Below, one piece after another: positions 49,759 to 58,869 of a DNA stretch of 64,000 nt. Source of the DNA: Alphaproteobacteria bacterium (lineage in GTDB: Bacteria > Pseudomonadota > Alphaproteobacteria > DSM-16000 > Inquilinaceae); NCBI GenBank assembly GCA_028284045.1, contig JANQSN010000053.1, positions 1 through 64,000 of the forward strand. The letters are read 5' to 3'. A program made the position numbers and the translations under genes. Under the pieces are notes generated by a model that was given only the letters and a program-made list of their open reading frames with translations, ran no database searches and was not told the DNA's origin. The first letter of the stretch is position 1, and every line of letters begins with the position of its first letter.

Positions 49759-50343
49759 TCAGCGGAAGTCCGTTGCGCCGGCCACCGCCGCCTTCTGCCT
49801 GCGCAGCGACCGGGTGAGTGTCCACGGCGCGACGCCGAACTCGTTGGCCAACGCGGTGATCGTCGTTTCCTTCAGGCACAGCCGCAGTCGCGCTGCGGCG
49901 ATCTGCGCCTCATTTAGCTTGGGGGGACGGCCGAGGCGTTTGCCGTTGGCGCGAGCCACCGCCAACCCTTCGCGCGTCCGTTTAGAGATTTTCAGCCGTT
50001 CGTTCTCGGCCACCGCGGCGCGGACTGTGTAGGACAACAGATCGTCAGGATTAGACAAATCCATCGAGGTGTCGACGATCTGAAAGCGCACGCCGCGGCT
50101 CATGAGGTCAAAAGCGACCGTGCGCGCATCGTCCACGTCGCGAAAGGCCCGGTCCAGCTCCCAGATGACAAGTGCCTCGCCGGGGCGAAGCCGGACAAGG
50201 ATCGCATCGAAGATGGGCCGTGCCGCGCTGACGGCTGAAATAGTCTCGACATGCAACTCGTCGCAGATCGCGTCGAGTCCGGCAATCTGACGGTCGGGCC
50301 GCTGGTCCTGCTTCGACACACGGATGTAACCAATCTTTCTCAT
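49759..50343 (-). CDS. Small serine recombinase (resolvase/invertase family)
   Basis: The 194-residue protein has a catalytic domain (IGYIRVSKQDQRPDRQ with nucleophile Ser about 10; VIWELDRAFRDVDD in place of the usual D-R-L-x-R) and a C-terminal helix-turn-helix (LNEAQIAAARLRLCLKETTI). That is the layout of Tn3-type resolvases and invertases. It acts as a dimer or tetramer on short res or inverted sites. No transposase is nearby; it may resolve element multimers. ATG 50343 has no ribosome site; the sequence before it is AT-rich (ATATTGATTTCA). Confidence 0.88.
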   Translation of the reverse strand: MRKIGYIRVSKQDQRPDRQIAGLDAICDELHVETISAVSAARPIFDAILVRLRPGEALVIWELDRAFRDVDDARTVAFDLMSRGVRFQIVDTSMDLSNPDDLLSYTVRAAVAENERLKISKRTREGLAVARANGKRLGRPPKLNEAQIAAARLRLCLKETTITALANEFGVAPWTLTRSLRRQKAAVAGATDFR

Positions 50344-50496
50344 TGAAATCAATATGTTAACGGTTAGTTGGAGCCGTTCCCGGCCCCACATAATCGACCC
50401 TTTTCGTGCCGGTTGACGCCGCTGTCTCGTTCCATCCGCCCTGCCTGCCAAAAGGCAGAGTCTTCAAGAACTTAAGATATATGATACCACGTTCAA

Positions 50497-50892
50497 ATGT
50501 CGATATGGAAATTTCAACAAAAACGGTCGATTATGAGCATGTATCAGACCGGTATCGGAGCAATGAGAGTGGCAGCAATTCCGGTTATTGTTTCAGGAAT
50601 GCTTGCGGCGGCACCGGATCACGGCCATGCGACCGACTTCACAGCCGGATTTGTTATGACCGAGATGGAACAGAGCGACCGGTTCCCTTTCGTGGCAGGC
50701 ATCGTCGAGGGACTGGCCTATGCCCGCTACGTCAGCGATGGCCAGCAGACCGAAGGCATGGGCTGTATCTATGATTGGTTCTACGAGACTGAGGGCCGGA
50801 TCATGCAGGTCTATGAGGCGTTCGAGGCGTTTCCCGACCATCTGCCCGGCACCGTCGTCGCCGCGCTCGTGAAGAGAGACTGCGGGGAATAG
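50497..50892 (+). CDS. Small secreted hypothetical protein
   Basis: The protein has up to 131 residues; a start at the internal ATG 50533 is also possible. It has a hydrophobic segment (MRVAAIPVIVSGMLAAAPDH) that looks like a signal peptide. The mature part has FVAGIVEGLAYARYVSDGQQ and two cysteines (GMGCIYDWFY, KRDCGE) that could form a disulfide, similar in layout to Rap1a/HdeA-like periplasmic proteins, but the family is not certain. It directly abuts the coiled-coil gene at 50893 and is probably its partner. Confidence 0.6.
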   Translation: MSIWKFQQKRSIMSMYQTGIGAMRVAAIPVIVSGMLAAAPDHGHATDFTAGFVMTEMEQSDRFPFVAGIVEGLAYARYVSDGQQTEGMGCIYDWFYETEGRIMQVYEAFEAFPDHLPGTVVAALVKRDCGE

Positions 50893-51633
50893 ATGAGCAT
50901 CGTCACACCCATAGCAGCCACGACTGAGTTTGCCCGCTACGCCCGCCTTCGGCGGGAACAGGCGGCGCGGCTGGAGGGAGAGCGCCGGAAGAGAGAGCGC
51001 GAGCGCAAAGATGATGAAGCGCGAGATGATCTGGAAGGCGTCGCCGAAGTCGCGATACGCGCGACCGATGCCGAGATCGCCGCCTTCACCGACCGGCTCG
51101 ACGCCTATGATGCCGCCGTGGTCGAGGCACTCCACCGCAACCGCGTCGAACTGGAGCGTGTTCAAGCTGAGATCGACGACATGCTGGCGCAGGCCCACGT
51201 CCTGCCCGATGGCCGCCGTGTCTTTGAGATGGAAGACGGTCGCGTGATCGACGAGCACGGCCAAGAGATTCAACCCGACGTTATCACCTCTGAGGAAATC
51301 GACGACACCCGGCCACGGGGAGAAGCCTATCTCGCAGCCAGAGCTGAGGAAGCGCGGCTTGCAGCCGAACGCGAAGGGTTGCTCGACTACCAGCATCAGC
51401 TCGACGAAACCCGCGACCGGCTGGACGACGAAGACCTGACCAGCGAGGAACTGGAAGAGCTCGGCGCGGTTATGGATGCCGCGATGCCGGAAGCGGTGCG
51501 CGCGGCGCTGGACGGTACCGACTATGCCCGACCGGACCCGGCGGCGGACCAGGAACCTGCGCGCACTGCAACGGCTCTCGACCGCGACTCCCTCGCCCGC
51601 ACCCTCGATGGTATGCCCATCATGCCGCGTTGA
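50893..51633 (+). CDS. Hypothetical coiled-coil protein
   Basis: The 246-residue protein is very rich in Ala, Arg, Glu and Asp. A long helix runs from about 15 to 125 (RLRREQAARLEGERRKRERE, AEIAAFTDRLDAYDAAVVEA), followed by a short conserved-looking segment (VLPDGRRVFEMEDGRVIDEH) that resembles the linker found in element-borne proteins of Rhodobacterales and Rhizobiales as I recall. No enzyme motif. No membrane segment. It starts right after the stop of the secreted protein gene. Confidence 0.65.
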   Translation: MSIVTPIAATTEFARYARLRREQAARLEGERRKRERERKDDEARDDLEGVAEVAIRATDAEIAAFTDRLDAYDAAVVEALHRNRVELERVQAEIDDMLAQAHVLPDGRRVFEMEDGRVIDEHGQEIQPDVITSEEIDDTRPRGEAYLAARAEEARLAAEREGLLDYQHQLDETRDRLDDEDLTSEELEELGAVMDAAMPEAVRAALDGTDYARPDPAADQEPARTATALDRDSLARTLDGMPIMPR

Positions 51634-52163
51634 TCAGAGCCCTTCGTATCACGCAGGTTCAATCGGTATCTACAGTCTGCGATCCTTGGGTTTGAGCCAC
51701 CCACTTCACGCGCCCAGCAGGGTCGCCTATCGGCCCGATGCTGACGAGCCGGCACCCCGCGGCAAGAGGCTACTTGATGAGGCAAAGCGGACGCTTACGA
51801 GCCCTTTGGACTGACTGCCTCGTGCCAGAACCGGTCCTTTGGATAGCGCTAGTATACGGCAGGCTCTGAGATTGCCTCCTCCGCTACCGATCATCGCGAT
51901 CCCGGTGGCGGATTGCCCTCCTCGGCATTCGAACCAACTTTTTGGCGCTACTCCGACCCGATGCGTGCATCTACCCTCAATGATGTGACAAGACGGGGAG
52001 CTCTATGCGACCATGCGGCGTGGGCGCATGGAGGCGAGTTATCCACGGGGCCGTACCGTCGTACAAATGCCCGATACAAGCCCCAGCCCTTCTCCCGAAG
52101 TTGTCTCACGAAGCGCGGAGGCGGGATTTCAGAGCTGTCCGCGGGTCAGAGGCGGAAGAAGCC
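51634..52163. other. Gene-free region upstream of the STAND pair
   Basis: The 530 bp carry no convincing gene. A frame overlapping the coiled-coil gene ends at 51814 and one at 51913-52167 lacks a ribosome site and conserved pattern. A single DnaA-box-like TTATCCACG lies at about 52039. The promoter of the ATPase/STAND operon must be in the last part; no strong boxes are visible. Confidence 0.5.
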
Positions 52164-53516
52164 ATGAGCATATCATCTGCAGCCTACAACGCATTCAACG
52201 CCGATGAACCTCTCCCGGGCGACGACGAGGCTCGCTATGTGGATCTCTCCTCTGTGCGAGGGGACACGAAGATCGCCCAAAGGCTGGTTCAGCGGATCAA
52301 GAATTCCGAGAACAATGCCTCGTGCCATCTTCTAATGGGTCACACCAAATGCGGTAAGACCACCGAGTTGAACCGTGCCGCCTTCATGCTGGAAAGGGAA
52401 GGGTACGCGTCGGTCTTTTTTGATGTCGCCGAAGAGGCAACCCGACAGTTCGAATACACCACGGTTCTGTTGCTCACCGCGGCGCATGTGGTCGACCAAT
52501 TGTCCACACGAAAGGACAAGGCCATTCGTGTGCGCGGGAGCAGTGCGAAGAAGCTGGCCGAGTTTTTGGTCGAAAAGCAGATTACGACCACGGGTCAACT
52601 CTCGGCTGACGCCGGTGCCAAGGTGGAGGCCAAGGCCGCTCCAGGATTGCTCACGCGGCTCTTGGGGGAGTTCGGCATCGCTGCGCAAATGAGAGGCGGG
52701 TTCCAGAAATCGAGAGCCATTACGGTCAAGATCGAAGCCGACACGAGGAGCTTCATCGAAGCCGTACAGGAGCTGATGACCGAAGCAACCAGTAAGGTGC
52801 TGAGAGCCGGACTGAAAGGGCTCGTTGTCATTTGCGATGGATGCGACAAGCTCGATCTTCACGCAACCGACGAAAAGGGTGCTTCACAGGATCTGCAGTT
52901 CAACATGTTCGTTGGCCATTCAGCCGATCTGCAATCTCTTCCCTGCCACATCATTTACACGGTGCCGATATCCATTCAGGTGCCTCTTGGAGATATCTGG
53001 GAACAGACGCCCGAATTTGTCCCCGCGGTGCCCGTGAACAGTTCATCACGTGTGCTGGAACAGGTCGCCGCCGACGGACGCGCCAAGTTGAAGGAAGTTG
53101 TACTGCGCCGTCTAGCCGTTCTCAATCAGACATTCGAGGACATCTTTTCCGACGAGAAGCAGCTTGAACGGCTCATCGATGCATCGGGAGGCCATATCAG
53201 CGACCTTCTGCTCCTGGTTCGGGAGGCGATCCTCGAAGCACAGACCGACAGCGCTGATCGCATTTCTGAGAATCATGTCCAGCGATCTATCCGAAACCGA
53301 GCTCGCGAATACCGAGCCTTGATCGAAGGCGAGTATCTGGAAACGCTTGTCCGTATTGATGAGTACAAGACGACAGTGAATAGCGACACTTATCGTGAGT
53401 TGATCTTCAAGAAGCTTGTTCTTGAATACATTTGCGGCATGGAGGCCACAATAGATCTGCATCCGTTGGTCGCTGCCTCGGACGCCTACATGAGCTATAG
53501 TAGGCAGTACCGGTGA
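52164..53516 (+). CDS. P-loop ATPase paired with a STAND/TPR protein
   Basis: The 450-residue protein begins SSAAYNAFNADEPLPGDDEA, then RYVDLSSVRGDTKIAQRLVQ. Walker A is GHTKCGKT (59-66), Walker B LVVICDGCDKLD (220-231), and a sensor-like segment CHIIYTVPISIQVPLG (261-276) follows. The remainder is helical. This layout is recalled from ATPases that stand next to NB-ARC/TPR proteins in other bacteria, with no firm function. It has no membrane segment. It is 38 bp upstream of the STAND gene on the same strand, so the two form an operon. The start at ATG 52164 is chosen as it follows GGCGGAAG; a longer frame to 52005 is not conserved-looking. Confidence 0.8.
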   Translation: MSISSAAYNAFNADEPLPGDDEARYVDLSSVRGDTKIAQRLVQRIKNSENNASCHLLMGHTKCGKTTELNRAAFMLEREGYASVFFDVAEEATRQFEYTTVLLLTAAHVVDQLSTRKDKAIRVRGSSAKKLAEFLVEKQITTTGQLSADAGAKVEAKAAPGLLTRLLGEFGIAAQMRGGFQKSRAITVKIEADTRSFIEAVQELMTEATSKVLRAGLKGLVVICDGCDKLDLHATDEKGASQDLQFNMFVGHSADLQSLPCHIIYTVPISIQVPLGDIWEQTPEFVPAVPVNSSSRVLEQVAADGRAKLKEVVLRRLAVLNQTFEDIFSDEKQLERLIDASGGHISDLLLLVREAILEAQTDSADRISENHVQRSIRNRAREYRALIEGEYLETLVRIDEYKTTVNSDTYRELIFKKLVLEYICGMEATIDLHPLVAASDAYMSYSRQYR

Positions 53517-53554
53517 TCGTAAGGACGCAAGATGCCATGCATTGGCAGGCTTAG

Positions 53555-56500
53555 ATGGCTGCGGACAAAGTGACTTCCCGAGAAAGTGTCCTCACCGGTC
53601 TCAACGAGTTGATCGGGCAAAGGGATACTGTTGATTTGGAACGGGAGATCCGTCGTCTGTCGATAGCTCTGGGGAACGCTGCTGGTAAATTCGGCCTATT
53701 TTTCGCCGTTTGCAACAATCGAAGGGTTGAAGACTACGTTTCGGCAAAGCTGCTAATCGCGTCAAAAGGTCCGACGACCGTTGAACTCCACCTGAAACAG
53801 GCTGACACAAGCCTCCTGGACGCCTTGAGCGCAGCTCCTTCTGGAGGCGGACCGCTGATCGTGCATGGCCTTCAAAGACTTCTTCCGTCTTCTAGACCAC
53901 AGAAGGGCCAAAGAGATCGCATCTTGCAGGAGATGCAGTTGCGGCGGGAGCAGTTTCGCGAGTTGGCACGACCGGTGCTGCTCTGGATGCCGGAGTATGC
54001 CTACAGGATGGTTGGTCAAAAGGCAGTGGACTTCTGGAGCTGGCAAACGGGCGGGTACTTCTTCCCCGACGAATTGCCCGAGAGCGGCCTGACCCAGACG
54101 ATTGCGATAGGCGGAGACGTTAGTGGATCAACAATTGTGACCGGCCGCGATGCCAGAGTGGGGCAGAGGCGGGACGTCGAGTCACCAGAGTACACACAGC
54201 GAGAACAGATTGGCGGTTTGCGAGAGCGATGGCTGCCAGTGCTGGCGGGTAGAGCAGAGGAAGTAGCCGAGCTGAAGGCGCGGCTGAGATCCCGCGACAC
54301 CAGAGCGGTGCTCGTCTCCGGAATGGCCGGGATCGGCAAGACTGTTCTTGCCATGCATGTCGGGTCCGAACTTCGAGGTGATTTTCCCGACGGGACAGTC
54401 TTTGTCAGTCTCCGACAGGACGACTTGACGGCCGCGATGAGGAGTGTGGTCTCGTCATTGGGAGCGTCGGCGCGGATTGCGGCGGACGAGGTGACGCTCC
54501 GAGCGACCTATCACGCCGTCCTCAATCGTAGCCACGCCTTGCTCATCTTCGATGATGTCGCGGAGCCGCGAGCGATTCTGCCCATTCTACCGGAACCGCC
54601 CAGCAAGGCGATCATCACATCGCGTGTGACCGAGAAGCTCCCTAGAGTAGCAAGCTTGGTTCTGGATGCGCTCTCGCCAGCCGAGGCCGTTGCCTTGCTA
54701 CGGAGCCTGGTTGGCATAGATCGGGTGTCAGATCAGGAACTGGAGGAGTTGGCGTCGCTCCTGGATTATCTGCCGCTGGCTCTCAGCCTCGCGGGCAGCC
54801 TGCTTCGTGCGCGGCCGGAACTGAACGTTGGCGATTTTCGAACCGAGGTCGAGAGTTATCAGCACAAGCGTCAAGAAGCAGGAGCCGCCTCTTCTCTCGA
54901 TGCAAGCCTGCAGGTGGCTTGGGATGACCTGAGAAAAGACCACCTTGAGTTCGACCGGAGATGGCTGTTGCTTTCAGTCTTTTCTGGCCAGTTTAGTGAA
55001 TCGGCAGCAGGCGCGATTGTCTACGGTAAGGACTTCGATGAAGGAATGCCGCCAGCGGTCCGTGATCATCTTGCTGTGCTGACGCATCGCGGCTTTGTCA
55101 ATGCGTTTGAGGACGGGGCCAGATACCAAGTGCCCGTACCGATCAGGCATTGGGCAGTATCGCACCTTACCGGCGATGAGGCTGACCAAGCCTCGCTGCG
55201 ACACGCGCATTATTATCTTCAGGTCTTGCAGCATTCAGAGGAGCTTTTTCTCGAGGGGGGTGATTCATCCGTCGCCGGGCTGGATCTCTTCGATCGCGAG
55301 CGACCGAACATCGAAGCAGCATGGCTATGGGCCGCCGAGCACGATGCGGGCATTCTCGAAATCGAAGAGCTGTGCAGCGGGTTCGCGGATGCAGCTCCCA
55401 ACATCGTGAGACTGCGGCTCCATCCCGACGTCCGGCTGGCGCGGCTGCATAGAGCAGTCGATGCAGCAGAGCGTCTGGGTGACAAAGGAGCCTCAAGCCG
55501 GCATTTGGCTTCACTCGGTAATGCGGCAGCCGAACAGGCGAGATTCGAGGAAGCACGGAAATACCTTACGCGGGCACTTTCGATATCGAGGGACATCGGA
55601 GATCGCCGGAGCGAGGATAACGCACTTCTTGGGCGAGCCGTTGCGCTCGCCCAAATGCAACACCTCGATGAAGCGACGGTTGACCTGGAGCGGTTGCTTC
55701 GGAATACGCGGGAAACTGGCGACCGTCGAGGAGAGATGTTTGCTCTCCATAATCTTGGCCGGATCTACGCTGACCGTGGGATACTCGCCAGAGCCGTGGA
55801 GCGGTACGAGCAGGCACTCACCGGGTATCGGGAGGTCGCAGACGGTTACGGCGAAGGACTGGTTCTCGCCGACCTTGGCGCCGCGTACCGTCAACAGGGT
55901 AATCTTGAAAAAGCGGTAGAGTGCTTGCAGGCCGGCTTAAGTATATCTCAGCGTTTTGGAGATCGGCGGAGGGAAGGCAGCATGCTGGCCGAACTGGGCA
56001 TGGCCTTCGAGAACATAGGCAGTATCGATGGAGCCATTCAGCACTATCAGAAAGCGCTCAGTATAGCCCGGGAAACCGGAGGCCGATCAGAGGAAGCACA
56101 GGTGCTGGGCAATCTTGGACTTGTTTACGCCAGACAGGGCGATTTCTCGCTTGCACAGAGCTACCTCCAGGAAGCGCTTGCCCGCGATGAAGAGTTGCTC
56201 GGGCCGAATCACCCTCGCGTTGCGACGGATGTCAGCAACATCGGGCTTGTGTTGCAGGATCAGGGCGACTTGGAAGGGGCGCGCGCGGCGTTCGAGCGGG
56301 CTCTCGCAATTGACGAGTCCGCCCTGGGAACCAATCACCCGAACGTATCCATTCGTCTCAACAACCTGGGCAGCGTGCTGCTGGCGAGTGGTGAAACTCT
56401 TGAGGCTCGCGACATTTTCGAGAGGTCACTGGCAATCGCGAGCCGGACGATGGGACCGGAACACACCTTTTCCGGGACGGCCCAACTCAATCTGGGACTT

Positions 56501-56641
56501 GCTCATCGGGTCCTGGGGGAATCCGAGGAGGCGAAGAGGGCCTTGGCCAGGGCGTTGTCGGTTTATGAGCAGGCGTTGGGGCCAGATCATCCCGATACGC
56601 GAAGAGTTCGAGAGATTATCGAAAGCCAGGTGGCTTATTGA
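53555..56641 (+). CDS. STAND (NB-ARC/TPR) NTPase with an uncharacterised N-terminal domain
   Basis: The 1028-residue protein has four parts. Residues 1-170 form a novel-looking N-terminal domain (GLFFAVCNNRRVEDYVSAKL; LARPVLLWMPEYAYRMVGQK; FWSWQTGGYFF). A linker (170-225) contains the IGGDVSGSTIVTG pattern common in STAND proteins. The NB-ARC NTPase follows with Walker A GMAGIGKT (256-263), Walker B LLIFDDV (329-335), the ITSR sensor (354-357) and LPLALSLAG (winged-helix junction). Tetratricopeptide repeats run from about 640 to 1010 (EEARKYLTRALSISRDIGDR and following), of the type seen in NLR-like sensors. It looks like a ligand-sensing conflict protein whose activation oligomerises it and releases an N-terminal effector; no known effector domain is recognised. 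Confidence 0.82.
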   Translation: MAADKVTSRESVLTGLNELIGQRDTVDLEREIRRLSIALGNAAGKFGLFFAVCNNRRVEDYVSAKLLIASKGPTTVELHLKQADTSLLDALSAAPSGGGPLIVHGLQRLLPSSRPQKGQRDRILQEMQLRREQFRELARPVLLWMPEYAYRMVGQKAVDFWSWQTGGYFFPDELPESGLTQTIAIGGDVSGSTIVTGRDARVGQRRDVESPEYTQREQIGGLRERWLPVLAGRAEEVAELKARLRSRDTRAVLVSGMAGIGKTVLAMHVGSELRGDFPDGTVFVSLRQDDLTAAMRSVVSSLGASARIAADEVTLRATYHAVLNRSHALLIFDDVAEPRAILPILPEPPSKAIITSRVTEKLPRVASLVLDALSPAEAVALLRSLVGIDRVSDQELEELASLLDYLPLALSLAGSLLRARPELNVGDFRTEVESYQHKRQEAGAASSLDASLQVAWDDLRKDHLEFDRRWLLLSVFSGQFSESAAGAIVYGKDFDEGMPPAVRDHLAVLTHRGFVNAFEDGARYQVPVPIRHWAVSHLTGDEADQASLRHAHYYLQVLQHSEELFLEGGDSSVAGLDLFDRERPNIEAAWLWAAEHDAGILEIEELCSGFADAAPNIVRLRLHPDVRLARLHRAVDAAERLGDKGASSRHLASLGNAAAEQARFEEARKYLTRALSISRDIGDRRSEDNALLGRAVALAQMQHLDEATVDLERLLRNTRETGDRRGEMFALHNLGRIYADRGILARAVERYEQALTGYREVADGYGEGLVLADLGAAYRQQGNLEKAVECLQAGLSISQRFGDRRREGSMLAELGMAFENIGSIDGAIQHYQKALSIARETGGRSEEAQVLGNLGLVYARQGDFSLAQSYLQEALARDEELLGPNHPRVATDVSNIGLVLQDQGDLEGARAAFERALAIDESALGTNHPNVSIRLNNLGSVLLASGETLEARDIFERSLAIASRTMGPEHTFSGTAQLNLGLAHRVLGESEEAKRALARALSVYEQALGPDHPDTRRVREIIESQVAY

Positions 56642-56960
56642 ACGCCGCAGGTTAGAGATGGCGAGGAAAGACCCCATTGATCAATTGGCGTCAAACAAAC
56701 GGTAATAGAAATCTCCAATGCCATTCAAGCAGTTTTCGCCATCGCGACATCATCCGACTCGACACCGGATCCACGTCTTCAGAATATAGGGTAGGATCGA
56801 TATGTTCTGCAATGGGTCACAAGCTGCGGAATGCCGACTGACCGGAGCTGTAACAAGAGCCGACGAACTTCGTGAGGCCCCCCAATCAACAGCAACGTGC
56901 CGAAAGCAGTACAGCCAGTGAGATTGCTACGCCGACGGCCATCTCTTGAGCCCAACGACA
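56642..56960. other. Gene-free gap after the STAND gene
   Basis: About 320 bp between the STAND gene and the convergent relaxase gene. A short frame at 56779-56964 on the minus strand overlaps the relaxase end and shows no family features. No hairpin terminator found. Confidence 0.5.
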
Positions 56961-58256
56961 TCATTCCGGTGAAGGCGACGAGCCCCGTTGCAGCGATCGG
57001 CGTTGGCGCCGTGACGCTGACGGTCCCAGGATTTCCTGTCCACCTTGTCCAAGCCGCATGAAGTTCGCGACATCCCGATGCAACATGGCCAGTGCCATAG
57101 TGTGTCCATGCCGGACCTGGCGGATTTCGCTTTGCAGGCGCCGACGCTGTTCAAGCTGCTGGTCAATCAGCGCCTGCCGTTCGGCCTGGTCACGGTCGCG
57201 GGCACGGATCGTCTCTTCTTCATTCTGCCGGCTGATCTTGACGTGTCGGCCGGTGAGCCTGTCCCATAGACCCCGGAGGCCGTGGCTTAGCCGCGCTGAC
57301 CTCTCCCTTGTTTCCTTTACCCACCGTGTCGCCTGCTTGTCTTTCAGCATCTGGCGGGCACCGCGGTGCAGATCGGTGAGCTTCGTGCGCTTTGCCCTCA
57401 GTGCCTGTGCCCTGGCGCGGAATACGCTTTCCGTTTCGTTGATATGACGGCGGAGCATATCCGTCATCATTGCCGCGATCTGCGCTTTGGTCTCGGCAAC
57501 CGACGGCAGGTCTTCCGGTTTGCCGAGGCGCACCGCTACCCCTCTGGTCCGCAGGCCGGTCCATTTCGCGATGGCATAGGTTTCGCCGCGATAGTCGACG
57601 GCAACGAAGCCGCGGCGATCGCCCCGCGCCAGATACAGGCCTCGCGCCGCGAGGGCGCTGGCAAAGGCTTTCCCTGAGTCCGAGATCGCCCAGCATTCCT
57701 GGAACATTTCCTTGAGCGCTCTCGGGTCGTGTCCGGCGCGTTTGGCCTGCTGCCACTCCGCGCGGCTGAAGTTCCTGGGATCGCGCTCCTGGCTGTTGAC
57801 CAAGCCATTCGGCATCTTCCAGCCGTGGTCGATATAGAGCTGCCGGGAGACGTCCCGGAGCTTCAGCTTGAAGTGCCGCAGGTTGATCGCCTTCATCTCC
57901 TCCGCATCGATCCGCGACCAGACACAGTGGGCGTGCCGCCGTCCTTCCTTCTCATGGAAGACAATCGCCCGTGGCTGACCGGCGAGGCCGAGTTTCTCCT
58001 CGATAGCGGTCAGCGCCTCCTCGAACACGGGCACCGGCACGCGCTCGGTCTCCGGCGGGCTCAGGCTGAGGGAGAAGAGGTACTGCCTGCAGCGTGTGCC
58101 GCGGCTGATGGCATAGGCTTCCTGAAGAGCCGATTTCAGATTCTCCGACATGAAGCCGCGCACCTCGTGCACCTCGACATGCTCGTTGTCGTCGGTACGG
58201 AGCAGATGCAGGGCAAGCTGATTGCCGCCGGCGCGCTGACTGCCTTTGAGGATCAT
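56961..58256 (-). CDS. Relaxase/mobilization nuclease (HUH type)
   Basis: The 431-residue protein carries the third HUH motif FHEKEGRRHAHCVWSRID (H101, H108, H110), which chelates the metal. The nucleophilic tyrosine is likely in the earlier part (AYAISRGTR region). The fold resembles the Relaxase/mobilisation nuclease domain found in MOBP/MOBQ-type proteins. The C-terminal half (about 250-420) is long, basic and helical, rich in Arg and Gln, typical of a DNA-binding tail. It nicks oriT and stays bound to the transferred strand. The stop of the MobC-like gene overlaps its start by 4 nt. It lies 26 kb from the coupling protein gene. Confidence 0.85.
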   Translation of the reverse strand: MILKGSQRAGGNQLALHLLRTDDNEHVEVHEVRGFMSENLKSALQEAYAISRGTRCRQYLFSLSLSPPETERVPVPVFEEALTAIEEKLGLAGQPRAIVFHEKEGRRHAHCVWSRIDAEEMKAINLRHFKLKLRDVSRQLYIDHGWKMPNGLVNSQERDPRNFSRAEWQQAKRAGHDPRALKEMFQECWAISDSGKAFASALAARGLYLARGDRRGFVAVDYRGETYAIAKWTGLRTRGVAVRLGKPEDLPSVAETKAQIAAMMTDMLRRHINETESVFRARAQALRAKRTKLTDLHRGARQMLKDKQATRWVKETRERSARLSHGLRGLWDRLTGRHVKISRQNEEETIRARDRDQAERQALIDQQLEQRRRLQSEIRQVRHGHTMALAMLHRDVANFMRLGQGGQEILGPSASRRQRRSLQRGSSPSPE

Positions 58257-58639
58257 CCGTCCTCCGGCACATTCAGGCCCAAAGCCCGCAGCAGCTCGAT
58301 CCGTATCTGTGTGATCTCGGCACAGGCATCGCGGATCGCCGCTTCGGTATCTGGGGTAACCGGAAGAGACCCTGTGTTTACGGCCCTGGCGAGCTGGTTC
58401 AGATTGCTGGCCAGTCGTGAAGAGCCAAGCACGCCAAGCAAGCGACCGAGGGCTTCATGGTCCTGCACCGGGCGGTATCCACGCGCTCTGCGCATCGGTG
58501 CACCGTCATCAAGCAGCCGCGAGCGGATGTAGCTTCCCAGCGGCAAACCGCCGGCAGCGCCTTCCAGCCGCCGCCGTTCGGCGGCCGTCAGCCGCACCGA
58601 GAAGGGTACGGACTTCTCCGATGCACCGGCATTCATCAT
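58253..58639 (-). CDS. MobC-like relaxosome protein
   Basis: The 128-residue protein begins VPFSVRLTAAERRRLEGAAG and LPLGSYIRSRLLDD, a ribbon-helix-helix pattern. Its C-terminal half (SSRLASNLNQLARAVNTGSL, IRDACAEITQIRIELLRALG) matches the MobC family, in which this region helps to open oriT DNA for the relaxase. It overlaps the relaxase gene by 4 nt. The oriT is expected just upstream, between 58640 and 58869. Confidence 0.82.
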   Translation of the reverse strand: MMNAGASEKSVPFSVRLTAAERRRLEGAAGGLPLGSYIRSRLLDDGAPMRRARGYRPVQDHEALGRLLGVLGSSRLASNLNQLARAVNTGSLPVTPDTEAAIRDACAEITQIRIELLRALGLNVPEDG

Positions 58640-58869
58640 GGCCGCGGCCCCGGCGGATCGGGCGGCGACAGGGCATTGAGACAGGCGTCCCAGTCTGCGA
58701 GGGTGTCAAAAAGCTGGTTCGAACTCTCTTCCGTGAGCTCCACCAAAACACACACCATTTCTCGTTCGATCTACATGACAAGTGATCGGCAGGTTCACCA
58801 GGAAGAGCGTCGCAATTGAGGCTTCACGCGCGGCGACGCGGTCTGCCAACGGATGATCCACATCTCCGG
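58640..58869. other. Putative oriT-containing intergenic region
   Basis: The 230 bp lie between the MobC-like gene start and the AT-rich ATPase gene end. In this class of elements oriT usually lies upstream of mobC. A sequence GGTTCGAACTCTCTTCC...CTCCACCA (58709-58746) is present but does not fold as a tRNA. No nic consensus could be assigned by eye. Confidence 0.35.

Noticed and set aside
52039-52047. DnaA-box-like TTATCCACG as a replication origin
   Set aside because: Single occurrence without iterons or an AT-rich melting region.
58709-58746. Possible tRNA 3' fragment (GGTTCGAA...CTCCACCA) as right attachment site
   Set aside because: Spacing between the two matching blocks is 14 nt rather than 9, the T-stem does not pair, and it lies inside the transfer module rather than at the composition break.
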